Positions 23,051-36,500 of a DNA stretch of 64,000 nt are shown piece after piece; the first letter of the stretch is position 1, and each line of letters starts with the position of its first letter. The notes below the pieces were generated by a model. It was not told the DNA's origin. It searched no databases and was given only the letters and a program-made list of their open reading frames with translations. The position numbers were made by a program, and so were the translations under genes. This stretch comes from Brasenia schreberi (Eukaryota; Streptophyta; Magnoliopsida; Nymphaeales; Cabombaceae): contig JAYKKT010000090.1 in assembly GCA_036023115.1 (NCBI GenBank), positions 27,735,501 to 27,799,500 of the forward strand. The letters run 5' to 3'.

Positions 23051-25877
23051 TTATCTCCTGTTCGTCGTTGGAGGTCTCTGTGATCACAGTTCTCTTGATT
23101 CTTTGTCGACGACTTTCCTAATACAATGGAATGAGGGTCGGGTTAGAAACGGGATCTGCACTTTCCTGAGATTGGGAGAAGGAAGAAGAGAAAGTGGAAT
23201 GGATTAACCGTTTCTCACGGACGACTTTATTCAGGGAATATTCAAACTTTTCTTGTTATTTCTCTGTATTTCATGTAGAGTATTTATAGGCAGCTTCATC
23301 TTCTTGGTTTTCACGTATAGGCTTTCTATTACAAACCATTTTTCTTTTTTATCTTTATTTCTGCAACATTATATATTAATCATGTATACATTTTTATATG
23401 ACGCTTTTCAACCGGGAATGGTCATTATGCATTACATCTCTCACTTTGCCATTTGAGTAAAGTAATATGACATACTAGTTTTGTCTCCCGCTTTTGTAGG
23501 GTTTTATAAGTTATGTCATGTATGATTGTTATTACAACCATTTCTTATTGTGTAGTTTCTTACCTACACAACAATCAAACATATCTCAAACCCATGTTTT
23601 GAGAAAAGATCATCTGTTATGCCTTTAGTCAAGGGGTCTGCCAATATATCATCTATTGGCATATATGAGATGAATATTTCTTTTCTCATAACCATATCAT
23701 GAACATAGTAATATTTCAACATTATATACTAGCTTTTGGAGTTATCAGTTCCATTCTTAATCAAAGTAATTCTCACATTGTTATCACAATAAATGACAAC
23801 CGACTCATTGGTTATATCCAGCTTCAAATCACATATGAAATAATTTAAATGACAATAGTTGCAACCATAAAGTAAGCTACATACTCAACCTCCTGTATAT
23901 GCAATGCTACGCAACCATGTTTCTTGCAAGTCCAAGAAATAATTCATCCTCCAAATAAGAATATTTGTCTAAAAGTTGATTTGTTGTCATCTTTGCTCCC
24001 AGCAAAGTCAGCATCTAAGTATCCTATCACTTTCAGTTCATCTACTTCAAAACACAATTTCAAGTCTTTTGTTCCTTTAAGAAATCTTAGAAACCTTTTC
24101 ACAACTATCCAATGTTATCAACCAGGATTACTTTGATATCTACTTTTAAGACCAATAGTGAAGCTGATATCAAGTCTTGTACATAGCATACATGAAGCTT
24201 CTCACAACTTGTGTATAAAGAACATTAAGCTTATCGTCTCCTTCACCGAGACAATTAACCTTACTCAATTTGACCCATTTTGCAACGAGTGTAGATACTG
24301 ACTTGGATTCACCTATTTTAAATTTCTTGAGGATATAATCGATATATCTCTCCTAACTTAGGCATAGGAGTTTAGATTCTTCGTTTCGAAAAATCTTTAC
24401 ACTCATGATATAGGATGTTTCCCCATATCTTTCACTTTAAACCTTGAGTTTAACCATGACTTGGTTTTAACAACCATCTCATTGTCATTCCCAATCAACA
24501 ATGTGTCATTTACGTTTAACTATAAGATGACATAGTGGCTCCCAATATTTCAGACATATACAAAGTGGTTATGTTCATTAGCTGCAAACTTAAGTTCAAT
24601 AATGACATTTTGAAAAGTCAAATACCATTGACGATGTGACTCTTTAAGACCATATAGGTATTTTTTACCTATATAATTTATTTTCTTCTTATTCAACTCT
24701 TTATCTTTTGGGTTGTTGCATATATATGATTTCATCTAAATCTTCATTTAGAAAACAATCTTTACATCTAACTGATGTAAATATAAATCATAATGTGCTG
24801 ATATCACTAAGATTATCCTTATGGATGCAAATTTTGTAACAGGAGAATATGTATCAACATAATATATCTCTTATTTTTACAAAAATCCTTTTGCAACTAA
24901 CTTCACTTTAAACTTGTCAATTATCCCATCGACTTTATATTTTTTGTAACCTATTTACAACTTATCACTTTCCTTCCTTTAGGCAAATTAGTTAATTCTC
25001 AGACTTAGTTTTTCTCAAACTTATTTTTTCTCAATAGATTCAATTTCTTAATTCATGGTTTTTTCCAAGTTTATTGATTAATAATCAGTCAATAGCCTTC
25101 TCATACGTTAAGTTATCGGCCAACTCATCTAAATCTATCGAATTGTATACTTCATATGCAAGGTAAGTATGATAATCCTTTTAAGTAGGACAGTGTGACC
25201 TTAGGTATTTTATGTCCACTTAAAGTTTCACTTTGTTTAGGAAGATTATATATGGGTTTGAAAGATATTGATGTAGATCTACTACATTGCCAATATACTT
25301 ATCTTCATTTTTAAGAATGTCATTCTTAGTATCTTCTAGGAATTTAACATCCTTGCTCTTTATGAGTTCATAACCTTTGTGATAAAACTAATATCCCTTA
25401 GATCGTTTATGATATCCAATAAATACACGTCTTAAAGACCTATTGTCTAGCTTATTCATATATTAATCAATGATCTTTACATGAGTGATAGATCCCCTCC
25501 TCTTAAGGTGACCTAAGTTTAGTTTTGTCGCAAACCACATCTAATATGATGTAGATAATACAACTTTACACTTTACTATGTTCTATATATATATACAACT
25601 GTACTTACTACTTCTCAAAATACTTTTCATAGAGAAACATCTATTAACATAGACCTAGTCATATTTAATAATATCTTTATGCTACACTATTCTCTTGAGG
25701 TGTTTTGGGTATTGTATTTTATTTTGCAATATTAAAATCTTTATAAAATCCTAAAAAATTTATAGATGTGTACTCCCCATCTTAATATGATCTCAAGACT
25801 TTGATTGTATGCCCTAGATAGCTTTTAACTTTCTTCTTATATTCTTTAAATACTTCAAGTGCCTCAAATTTATGTAC

Positions 25878-25912
<35 letters not shown>

Positions 25913-28771
25913 AAGTAATCATTGATAAAGTTTATGAAATATATCTTCCCACGATTATATCTTATCCTAAAAGGTCCACATAAGCTAGTGTGAATGATTT
26001 TCAACATGATTGTTGTCCTTGTTATTTCTTTCGAAAATATTTTTCTTATAATTTTTCCTTATATATAGGCTTCACATTTACCAAAGGTGTTTTCCTGAAA
26101 TCCTAACAATAAGTCAAAGTCGGATAACTTCTTCAATTTTTTCATACTTATATGTTGTAGACGTTTATACCACACATTCACATCAACATTAAAGGCACAA
26201 TCGATATAAGTAAAAGAGCCTTCTCTTTGATTTATTTTTAACTTAAACAAACATTGTTTATCATCGAACAATCTTGAAAAAACTACCCTTTCATGATTCC
26301 CTATAGTTACCTTGTTACAGACAAAGCTTAATTCAAAACTCTTCTTAATTAAGGTAGGAATCGAGACCAAATTGTATCTTATAGTTTGTACAATCAATAA
26401 ATTAGTTAAAACAATCGGTGTGTCTTCTACATGAATCCTAAATGATCCACTCAAATGACATCTAAAAAACTGTTATTTCCCATATACACCCTATATTCCC
26501 CTACTTTATATTCCTTTAGATCCATGATCCTTTTTTTTCTTTTTGAGATATGTCTTGTTGCTGCAGAATAAATCTACCAACCAAAAATTAGGTTGTTCTA
26601 CGAAGATTATGTCCTACTTCTCTGATTGACTGCGTTATTGGGTGTTTTTATAGTCAGTCTTCTTGTTGTGGCAATCCCTCTTATAATGATCATTTTTTCA
26701 CAGTTAAAGCACTTTACACGAGAAGTAGTTTCTTGTGATTTTTTAAAAATTTGTTTGTCTTTCTTGTTATTATTGTCAAACTTCTTGTTTGGTTTATTAT
26801 TTTTTTGGTTGGTCTAGAACTTGTGTCAATCTCTTCTTGAGCTACTAACAACTTGTTCTTTTTATTTCTGTTCATGTTTCTTGTTCAATTGCTAGTTTAA
26901 GGGATAACTCAGAAAGGTTTGTTTTAGATCATAATCCCAAGGTTGTGACAATCATGTTCAATGAAGGGGGAAGTTTGTTTAGGATGGTAGATATTTGTAT
27001 AGCCTCAAGGATGATTGACTTCTCTACAACTAAATCTCTTACCATTACCAACATTTGGTTTATATGTTGTACTATATTATCTCCTTCTTTCATTTATAGG
27101 AGTTATACTTTTGTAGTAATAAATGAACATATAACTTAATTATAATATCATATTTAGTTTTTATATAATCAAACATCTCTTTGGCAATCTCGTATTCCTC
27201 AAATACTCTGATGAGATCATCCTCTATATAGGTCAATATTATTATTCTATCTATTTTATTATCTCTAAAGAATGTTTTTTATACTTTTTTCCCTCTTTAA
27301 ATGCATTTGGAGAAGGTGGTGGAACTGTATCCCTTAGAACGTAATTTACACCCTCAAGTGTAAGTGCTAATGGGATATGTCTTTTTCATACTTTCAAATT
27401 TAGGCCATTTAGTTTTTTATTTTTGCCAACTCTGATACACAAATCTTGAAGTTAATTTTAGTTTGTTTATCAAAATAACAATAGGATGATCTAAAAAAAA
27501 GAGAAAAACAACCAATCACCTATGCTAGATAACATATAGCATATTGTTGAAAAATGCTATTGCAAAAATATCTAGGTACTAATCTGAAAATATCTCCAAG
27601 TACTTAAGATTAATTTCAATTGATACTTAGGTACCAATTTGAAAAAAAACTCTTAACTTGATTGTGTTATTTCAAAACAACCAAGGGATAAAACTATAAA
27701 TTTTTTCCTTTATTTTGTGTCACTATAATTTTCTAAAAACTTCAGGGGCAAACTAGGAAATTTACCCTTCTATCCTATTTTATAATATCTAAAAAATACT
27801 CGGGGTAAAATAATAAAATGGCACATGGTTTTTATATAAAATTCGTGACTGATCATAGGTAGGATCATAATTATGCCCCTCAATCGTATCTGTAATTTTT
27901 CCTAAAAGATAGGGGCATTACTATCTTTTTACATAATGGCAAAATTGTAAAATTTCATTTGTCTAGGGGCAGCCATGTAATTTCATAAGCCGGTATTTCA
28001 TAATTTTTAAAAATTGCTAGGGGATAGTTTTGTTTTTAAAGGGCAAAACTTTCTTTTTACTTAAAAATATTTAGACTTTTTCGTAATTTTTCCAAATGAT
28101 ATATTTAAAAAATAAAAAAAATATTAGGAACAAAAAGAACTTTTTAGTTCAATGCCCAAGGTAGTTTTCGACGCCTACAATTTTCTCTCCCATGGTTTCA
28201 CTGCCCATAGTTTTCTAAGAACACTAGGTGATTTTTGAACATTTGAGAAGAGGAAGAGAAAGAGAGAAAAAAAGTGGGAAGGAAAGAGAGAGAGAGGAGA
28301 TACAATGAGAGAGAGAAGGAGAGGAGGACTCTTATGCCACTCCATCATTTTGTTGGAGGGTTCTTCTGTCGTTGTGCCTCTTTGTTCTCTGGCTTTGGAC
28401 CTCCACCACTCTGCTTTCCTTTTAGAGGGCTCTTCCTTCACTTCACCTCTCTATTCTCCACTTTTGGGCCTCTATCACTCTGCCTTTATTGGAGGGCTCT
28501 TCCGCCACTCCTCTTCTCTATTCTCTGCTTTTGGTCTTCCGATGGGCTTTCCGTTAAGAAGTCATTTTTCTAGTTTTCACGTATGGACTTTCCATTACAA
28601 GTCATTTTTCTTTTTGTCTTTATTTATACAATGTTATACAGTAATCATGTATACATTTTTATAATGTTTTACAGCCTAGAATGGCCATTGTGTGTTACAT
28701 ACATTATACATTAATCATATATATATTTTTATGTAACATTTTACAGTCAAGAGTGGCCATTCTGCATTACA
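23050..28771 (-). mobile_element. Ty1-copia retrotransposon, minus strand, decayed
   Basis: The 3' LTR starts at 23436 (TGTAATGCATAATGACC on the minus strand) after a purine tract (GGCAAAGTGAGAGA). The upstream LTR starts at 28771 with the near-identical TGTAATGCAGAATGGCC. A primer-binding site at about 27426-27442 (minus TGTATCAGAGTTGG) resembles the initiator tRNA-Met complement of copia elements, and gag begins just after it. In order on the minus strand: gag; a CCHC zinc knuckle at about 26660-26720, broken by a frameshift; GAG-pre-integrase (26454-26059); integrase (about 26000-25400); reverse transcriptase (YGLKES region, about 24735-24550); RNase H (about 24290-23590). Stops and shifts throughout mean it is dead. 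The low-coordinate end is approximate. Confidence 0.85.
28320..28560. repeat. Three-copy minisatellite (about 67 bp) inside a copia LTR
   Basis: Three imperfect tandem units begin at about 28357, 28427 and 28494, each starting AGGGyTCTTC and continuing TATTCTCTGCTTTTGG-like sequence. A partial fourth unit lies to the left. It occupies a part of the upstream LTR that has no counterpart in the downstream LTR at 23050-23436. Next to it, at about 28600-28771, the start of the LTR itself is duplicated in tandem (about 73 bases). Confidence 0.65.
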
Positions 28772-28899
28772 TATAATCGTTGAAATCAAACACCTTCAAA
28801 TAACATAAAACTCTCATTGTTTGCTAGAATGTTGGACATGCTAGAGAGCGGTAACCTCCACCCTCAAGAGGATCTTTTTATTTATTAAAGAAGTATTCA

Positions 28900-29240
28900 T
28901 AGGTTTTCGCATGGTTCTATGAAGACATGCCCGACATAGATCCATCAAATGAGTCTCGCCAGGGCAAAGAAGATCAAAGAGAAGTCATCAAGTAGCTCGA
29001 AGCGAAGGAGGACCAGAGTAGATTTCGAAGATTGTACCAGTCCGGATGGTAGAGTGAGAATGTGTATATTTTAGGAACCCGAATTAAGTGAAAGACGATT
29101 ACCATTGCTTCACATTTCTGTGTTGGTAGATAGTGTCGTCGAATGCCCTTTATACTCTGTTGCAGACAGTTACTCAGGGTACAATCTAATTTTCATGGCG
29201 AACGAGGAGAAGACCTCTTTTTGAACAGGTAGGCTGAGGT
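28900..29240 (+). mobile_element. Ty3-gypsy reverse transcriptase fragment
   Basis: The plus strand at about 29037-29225 reads DGRVRMC, then LPLLHISVLVDS, then a YSGYN box, the order seen at the start of gypsy reverse transcriptases. An in-frame stop follows RMCIF. About 130 bases upstream, a relative of the AWSYDDMPGLDP motif that precedes this domain is still visible in another frame (about 28905-28940). No LTRs were found; this is a scrap. Confidence 0.65.
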
Positions 29241-29737
29241 TATGGTTGGGGTCTTTCAAAATTTGACTGAGTGTATCTTAACATAGATCGGTCATTATTG
29301 AAGGCATGGACTCTCTGTGGGCTATCTCTAGTTTGTGTCGAAGTTCAGGTCGAAATTGTGAGAACAAGCAACGTCTGGGTCACCTTGAGATGAAGATCAG
29401 GTCAACTACATACTGTGTTTGGGTTGCAGTGTTTTGATTGTATCTCCTACAATATAGCTCCACTTATGCGATTTTTGATGGGTTGAAAACTAGATGCACA
29501 AGGCTATCAAATATATGAAAAATAACTAATTACTATAAAATTTGGAGTTTTGATGATTTTTTCCAATCTTATCAGGATTCTATTAGCAAACTAATTAAAG
29601 GCCTGATAAGATCAATTTATTTTCACTGCAACTCCCTAGTTTGAACTTTAATTTGTAGAATTCTTGATTCTACATAAAGAAAACACAAAGATCTTTCCAA
29701 AGGATCACAAATTGAGTAAGTTGGGTTAGAAACGGTT

Positions 29738-31060
29738 GAGTTATATTCATTCTTTGGGAAAGTATGCTCGGTTGTGGTGCCTCTGTGAAGGGTCTGCTTA
29801 TTTTCGTTGAGCGATTATTATTTTGCCGGAAAGTAGACATGAAGAGATTTTTATAAGTTGAAGAATTAAGGAAATCCACTTAGAAATGGTTTTTTGGTAA
29901 ATTTTTAAGCTCTATATATATTTATCATGGTTGTGAGTTTGATTATGAAACTAAATGCAAAAAAAATCAAACTCATGTAGAATGAAAAAGAGGTTGATTG
30001 TGATGGTTGATCCCTCGTTTAGTTGATAGTGTAGGTTTCATATCTTTCTTTAGTCCTCTAGATTAGTATTGGATTAATGTTAATTAATGTGGTTTAATTA
30101 AACCTATATTTATAATTAACATTTAATTTATGTTATGTATCCCTTAATATTCAATTGATGCATCATTATTATATGGAAAAGTCCTAAAGTGTAAAAAAAT
30201 CATATGTGAGGTTCTTGGGCCTGTAAAGGCAAAAGTTTAGTGTCATATTGAAGAATCTTACATACCCACGTGTCCTTTTATATAGTTGGTAGCTTTAAAA
30301 CCTTCGTTCAAAGAGTTTGGAGAGGACATGTTAGACCAAACACATGTGCACACATGCCGTGAGTTATATTCATTCTTCGGGAAAGCATGCCTGGTTGTGG
30401 TGCCTCTGTGAGGGTATGATTGTTTTCATCAAGTGATTATTATTTTGAAAAAAAGTAGACATGAAGAGATTTTTATAAGTTGAAGAATTGAGGAAATCCA
30501 CTTAGAAATGGTTTTTTGGTAAATTTTCAAACTCTAGACATATTTATCATAAAGTGATGGTTGTGAGTTTGATTATGAAACTAAATGCAAAAAAATCAAA
30601 CTCACATAGAATGAAAAAGAAAAATTGTATTGACTAAAATATAGGCTACAATTACTACAACGAGGAAACACAAGAAATATACAAACTTATTGTGAAGGTT
30701 GATCCCTCGTTTAGTTGATAGTGTAGGTTTCATATCTTTCTTTACTCATCTAGATTAGTGTTGGATTTAATGTTGATTAATGTTGGGTTAATTAAACTCA
30801 TATTTATAATTAATATTTAATTCATGTTATGTATCCCTTAATATTCAATTGATGCATCATTGATATATGGGAAAGTCCTAAAGTGTAAAAAAATTACATG
30901 TGAGGGACTTGTGCATGTAAAGGCCAAGGGAAGACAAAAGTTTAGTGTCATATTGAAGAATCTTACAAACCCATGTGTCCTTTTATATAATTGATATATT
31001 TAGAACCTTAGTTCAAAGAGCTTGGAGATGACATGTTAGACCACACGCGCATGCATGCCA
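29738..31060. repeat. Direct duplication of about 620-700 bp
   Basis: Copy A (29738-30360) and copy B (30361-31060) start with the same GAGTTATATTCATTCTT string and run in parallel, abutting head to tail. Both contain GTAGACATGAAGAGATTTTT, GGTTGATCCCTCGTTTAG and GGACATGTTAGACCA-like strings. Copy B carries about 75 extra bases near 30620-30695. No coding frame. They may be tandem LTR-like units of the copia debris that follows. Confidence 0.75.
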
Positions 31061-32095
31061 TGCTTGGGCTTGGTTTATGCATGTGATTATTCGAAATTTA
31101 TATCCAATAGTTTTAGAGAAATTAGTTTCATCCATAGTAAACATGTTAATGTATGCTACCCTCCGACAAAAGGTCGACTTGACCTTGATACCTAAAAACT
31201 TTTCTTGGATTGCTCCTTGCCCGACGATACTAATCCTAAAAGCTCATATAAAATCGACGAGTGGATGTAGAAGGACATCCCGTTTCGTTATTATATTTTA
31301 TCAGTAATATCGAATGTATTATTCAATGTTTACATTTCTTTCCCTTTTACAATGATGAAAGATTTGTTGGCTGCTTTGGATCGGAAATACAATACTAAAG
31401 ACCTCAATCTTAAAAAATATTTTATTGTCAAGTTTCTTAAGTATCAAATAGTAGAGAGAAAATATGTGACCGAATAAGCAAGTGAGTTTCATTTTTTATG
31501 CTTTGGTCTAAAGAAAGTCGAGATGGAGCTTTCTAACAAATTTGTTGTTATGTCTATTAAAAAAAAAAAATCTAAATTTTGATAGGGTTTCATCCTAGAT
31601 CTCAAACATTATAAGGGTAAGATGACTCTTGATGATCTTGTGGTGGACATAGCAATAGAGGAATAACATAAAAGTTAGAAACCCATTATGCCTATTAATA
31701 GTACCCCTAAGGTTAACCTAATGATAGGAAGGAAACAACCTATTGATCATAAGAGAAAACATGCAAAGCATAAACTAAATGTCAAGATCTAAAAGAAACT
31801 CCAAAATAAATTATATTGGACTTGTGGTTAGGTTGAACATTAAGCTAGTCACAGTCTCTTAAAGAAAGCTAAGAAACCTATGACCACTGAAAGAGCTATG
31901 GTCAATATGGTGACTACTGTGCCTACAAGTGAGGGGTATATATCACTTAAACCCCATTTCTTTTCTATTTATGAGACACAATATTGGATTGCAAACACTA
32001 GGGCTAATGTCCATGTTTGTGCTAACCAATCTTTGTTTGTGTCTTACATTGTACAAATCATGTTTGTCACTCTACTGCCATGCCATTAACGCTGA
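31061..32095 (+). mobile_element. Ty1-copia gag/protease remnant
   Basis: From about 31350 the plus strand reads DLLAALDRKYN, KKYFIVKFLKYQ and similar gag features, with many stops. At 31880-32089 a frame has the protease-like WIANTRANVHVC (usually with D-T-G at the active site; the Asp and Gly are lost here). It ends in SINE sequence at about 32098. No integrase or reverse transcriptase follows. Confidence 0.65.
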
Positions 32096-32097
32096 TG

Positions 32098-32170
32098 GGG
32101 AGTTAGACTCCTAAAGGGTGCATGTGTGGGTGTGGGTGTTAGGCTTCTTGTAATTTGGTTACATCTCTAA
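32098..32170 (+). mobile_element. tRNA-derived SINE fragment (family 1)
   Basis: A degraded box B (GGGGAGTTAGACTCCT) is followed by GGGTGCATGTGTGGGTGTG and a TTGTAATTTGG tail, as in the copy at 21900-22022. Box A is lost. Confidence 0.5.
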
Positions 32171-32189
32171 GTCTTGTTACATTTGTGTT

Positions 32190-32265
32190 AAGTGAAACAT
32201 GCACCCTCTACAAGTTGAACTCCCCACCAGCAGCAACAACACTAGATCGGCCTGCCATTAATTGG
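32190..32265 (-). mobile_element. tRNA-derived SINE fragment (family 1)
   Basis: Minus strand: AATGGCAGGCCGATCTAGTG, then GGTGGGGAGTTCAACTTGTA (box B) and GAGGGTGCATG. It is in inverted orientation to the copy ending at 32170. Confidence 0.5.
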
Positions 32266-32269
32266 GTCT

Positions 32270-33529
32270 GCTATTTGAACACGTTAATCCATCCCAACTT
32301 ACTACAAAATTTTATCATCATTCCAAAGTAAACCTGAAAAATGCAAAAAAAAAAGTCCACCCATACAATTCTTGAAAAAACAAATCACTAGGTTTGGCCT
32401 TATATATGGATGAGGTGCATCTTAATGGAGTCCAGTGTGGATGTCTGACATGTGAAGGTGAAGGTGAAGGTTTGGTTTTGTTCTCGTTAATTTGATCCAT
32501 GGTGTCCCTTCTAAAAGATATTGAACTCGATGCCCGAAAAGAATGAGGAAAAGTAGGAACTCATGGGTCTATGCCAGCCTCGAACAACCCATCTTTTATA
32601 ACAAGAGGGAAGTCAAAACCAGATGCAGGCCAGGTATTGAACTCATGACCTTCAATTTGTGAGTCATCCCCACCCAAAATCAGGTGAGCCACTGCTCTTT
32701 GTCCTCTTCCATATTGTGAAACATATGATACAGTACAAGGTCTCTTTAGTTTTAAGATCATGTATGAAGTCATTTAACTAGGACATGACCAACCCACTTT
32801 CAAAAACCTTTTCAGCCAAATCAGACTAAAACCACAAGCTCCTTTAGCCGATACTTATATGAAAGTAGAGTTTGATCTGATACATCATCTATTTCAGGAT
32901 TGACATTCTCGTGCACATTCTTGCATGTAGACGATATCGGTTTCTAACACTAGTTTCAAATCGTCCGTTCCGGTTTTAGTTGTGATTGCGTTTCGAATCT
33001 CAAACTGCTTAGAACCAGAAAAGATCATTAAATTTGAAATTTAAAAAATATTAATAAAGGTATAGGATCAGTAGTTCGAAACCACCAGTTTCTGTTATTG
33101 GTTCAAGTTTGATGGACCTAATTAGGCGGTTTTCGGTTTCATGTTTGATTTGACTGTTTTTGGGTTGAGCTGGTTCCTGACTGAGTTCGGTTTTTTATTG
33201 AATTTGTCGAGAAGTACAACTTAGAATTATGTTTACATGTCTCCCTCCTGCTTTATTTTATAAAATGGAGGGTAATAAGCTCATTAAGAACGGATTATTT
33301 TGGTAAACTAAACAAAGAATTGCTGTAGAAGGCAATTTTGGTATCACACTTGCGCCAGCACGCACGCACGCACACACACACACACACACTTCATATTAGC
33401 TCCGCAAAATATGATGTCCTTCGTGGGTATTTCGATTCTGTTGTGCCGGAGACGGCGGCCACTTTGAGTTAGGAGATGAGTTGTGGGATAAGGGATTGAT
33501 TTTCTGCAAGGTGATTGCGTTATTGAACG
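32270..33529. other. Intergenic upstream of the RlmN-like gene
   Basis: A family 2 SINE fragment lies at 32615-32705 (minus: TGGCTCACCTGA, then GAGTTCAATACCTGG). Repeats of TCGGTTTC/TTCGGTTT type fill about 32935-33210. A (CA)n tract is at 33358-33389. The last 130 bases before 33530 are GC-richer and likely hold the promoter and 5' UTR of the next gene. Confidence 0.45.
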
Positions 33530-36500
33530 ATGGCGCGCATCGGTTTCTCCATGGGCGCAACTACGAGGGGAAGATGCTTCTTTCTGATGCCCGCCAAGTT
33601 GTTTTCTCCGCTGAAGCTCGTTGCTTTCACCCCTTCTCCTCCTCTGTCATCATTGCGTCGCTTCTCTTTATCGGTTACGGAGGCCGATGGCGTCATTGGT
33701 TCAGTCGAGGATACCCTGGATTTCATTCCGCCCGTAGTTCAAAATGGTATTACTTCGTTCTGAAAAAAGTTTCCTCGGTATATCGTTCTTCCTTCAAATA
33801 GTGCGCTTTTTGACATACCCATCAGATTTTGGTGGGTAGAACCGAAATGTTCCTTCTTTTGAGTTGTTTGTGCTTTCGTTTCATTTATATTGATTGTTTC
33901 GTTTATTTTTCTTTAAATGTTGCTCATTCGGAGTGCCATCTTGAGTTTTTTTTTTTAATTTGAAGTTCTGGTTGGTACGGAGAGAAATCAGTAATTTTTC
34001 TTTTATTGAAACCTCCGCGTTGATTTTGTGTTCGCTTTCAGGGACTTGGTTTTCTGTATGTTCGTGACGTTTTAATGTTTTTGTCCTTTTCATTGCTCGT
34101 CTTCACTGACCTGCTTTCTCCTTGTATCAGTGTAGTTTAAGTTTTTGTGTCTCACTTGGTTAGTTTGCTTATGTCGAAAATCACTTCTTATTAGATATAG
34201 TGATGCTGGAGATCTGAACGGGTCAATTTTTGAAATTGTTTCACTTGATCAAACCGTGTTAAGAGTTTTTCAGGTTGAAACTTGGTCATCCATACGGATT
34301 CCTAGAGTTACTCCAGTAAATGTTTTCTTGTTTAGATGAAGTGATAACTGTTTTGGTCTGTACACTCAATTGACTGCAAAATGAACTTGCGTCTAACAAG
34401 TTGTCAATGTATCGTTGAGGTCAAAACCCTGCTGCCCATCCAGTGTCCCAAATTGCTTCGTAAATGTTATCTAATTTTGCATGGATGATAAAACATTTGG
34501 GCTTCGGCACTCAATTGATGAAATCCGCAAACTGAATTGCACCAGTTTAATTGACAGGCAATCGATGACCTTAAATAGAAGCTGGTCGAATAATTTAAAA
34601 GTCCGATTTCTGATTTTAAGCTGTTTCAATAAATTCACAAGGAATTCTGACTTATCCTCTTATACTTGGCCTTTAGTTTTTTGTTTGTTCTTCTCCATTA
34701 CAAACATTTGTGCCCTTTGCTGTAACTTGGTGCACATCTAGGGAGTTGACATCTGATATTTGTTTGCCAGGAGTGAACGGCAGTAATCTGAAAGATTCCA
34801 AGGTGATACTTAGGGGAATGGAATTTCCAGAACTCGATGTACGTTTTTTTCACTCCCCAGAACTTCTTTTGCTCCAGATTCTTTGCTTTGCCAGAAACAC
34901 TATGGACTGAACTGGTCTGGTTACTTAAAAAATGATAAAAAATTATTTCTTATGACCTATAAATCTTACACACATGAACATAAGGATATATTTTGTAAGA
35001 ACATAAAGATCTATTGGAATACTTCTGATGTGATGCTCATGCTAATACACATTTTGGAATATGATTAGTTGGCCTTATCAAAAATTGGTTTTATGCTTTA
35101 GTTAACATTATCAGAAACAACAACGGTGCTAAATGATATTGTAGAAATTTGAAATGTGAGACTGGACTTGATATTCTGATTGATTTTCTTGACCTTATAT
35201 GGTTTGTTTTGATATGGACTTTTTGTTGGTCAGAGGTGGGTACAATCTTTTGGCTATAAATCTGGACAAGCTTTGATGCTATGGAAGGCACTTTACAGAG
35301 ACAATTGCTGGGCACATGGAAGTGAAGAATTGCAAGGTGTGTGTTTTATATTAATAGTTTAGTTTTAATAGTTTAGTTCCACACACACACAGAAATATGG
35401 TTTCTTGGTTTGATTCTGGTTTCCCGGGTAGTATATTATTCTTGTAGTTTTCATGTATCATGGTAGTTTAATCCAGAGAATTAAGGAAGATGGAAGGGGT
35501 CAAACCTAATTGTGTCCTGCACTTTTTTATTGTAATATTACATAACTGCATGGGCTCTATGGGGATATAGGGTTTGCTATTTTCTGTCTCAAGTAATGTG
35601 TTGATTATAGAACTCAATTCACTTCACCTTTGTGGTCTCATTTAAAGTGGTCATCTTAGACAGCCATCTTGATGTTTTTAAAGAGCATCAAGCTGGTGCA
35701 CTCTATACATCAGGAATGGCCAATCTTGAAGCCGTATAAGCTTATAGGTATATTGTCCATTATGAAGGCATGTAGCCGACCCCCATCTAGTATGAGAAAA
35801 GGCTTAGTTGTTGTATTCTCATGTGAAGCTCTTCAAAGATTCAACTTTTGAAGGCACAAAAAATTCCGCTTTGACATCTTTGAAGAGTTTCTCTTCTGCA
35901 TTGCAAAGGTTATCATGTGGATGACTACTTAGTCCCAATTTCAATCTCAATGGCAGGAACAGTGATACTTGTAACATGATGCTGTGTGCAATCCAAGTCA
36001 TGGACATTGCCCTTCCATTTCCTTGAGAAAAATTGAGAACAAAAAAGATGGTGACGATCCATGTTTGGAATTCCCTTGTTCACATTTTCACAATAAAGAG
36101 TAAAGTTGTGTGGGGATAACCTTGTCGATGTAGTTGAAAAGTACTGGAATACTGGAACCATAATCGCGAATTAGTTATCCATGTTCCCAAGTTGTTTTGT
36201 CAAATTGCATGGTTTCTAATCACTGGCAGAACAGTGTTCATTTAATAAAATACATGGAAATTAAAGGTCATTTTCATGAAGTTTCGATCAAAGAAGACAT
36301 TTTGTGTTTGTCTGCCTTCATTTGGTAAAGAGAACCTCACTGATGTTTCCATGACATGGTCATCAACCACTAGTTGCAGAAATGTGTGCATTGTTGGAAT
36401 TTGCAAAGAATTCACAAAGAAGGAAGCAAGGTAGAAGAATGTAACTTTATTCCATCAGGCCTCTCAAAATGAGATGAATATTTTGTACGCTGGGTGTAAA

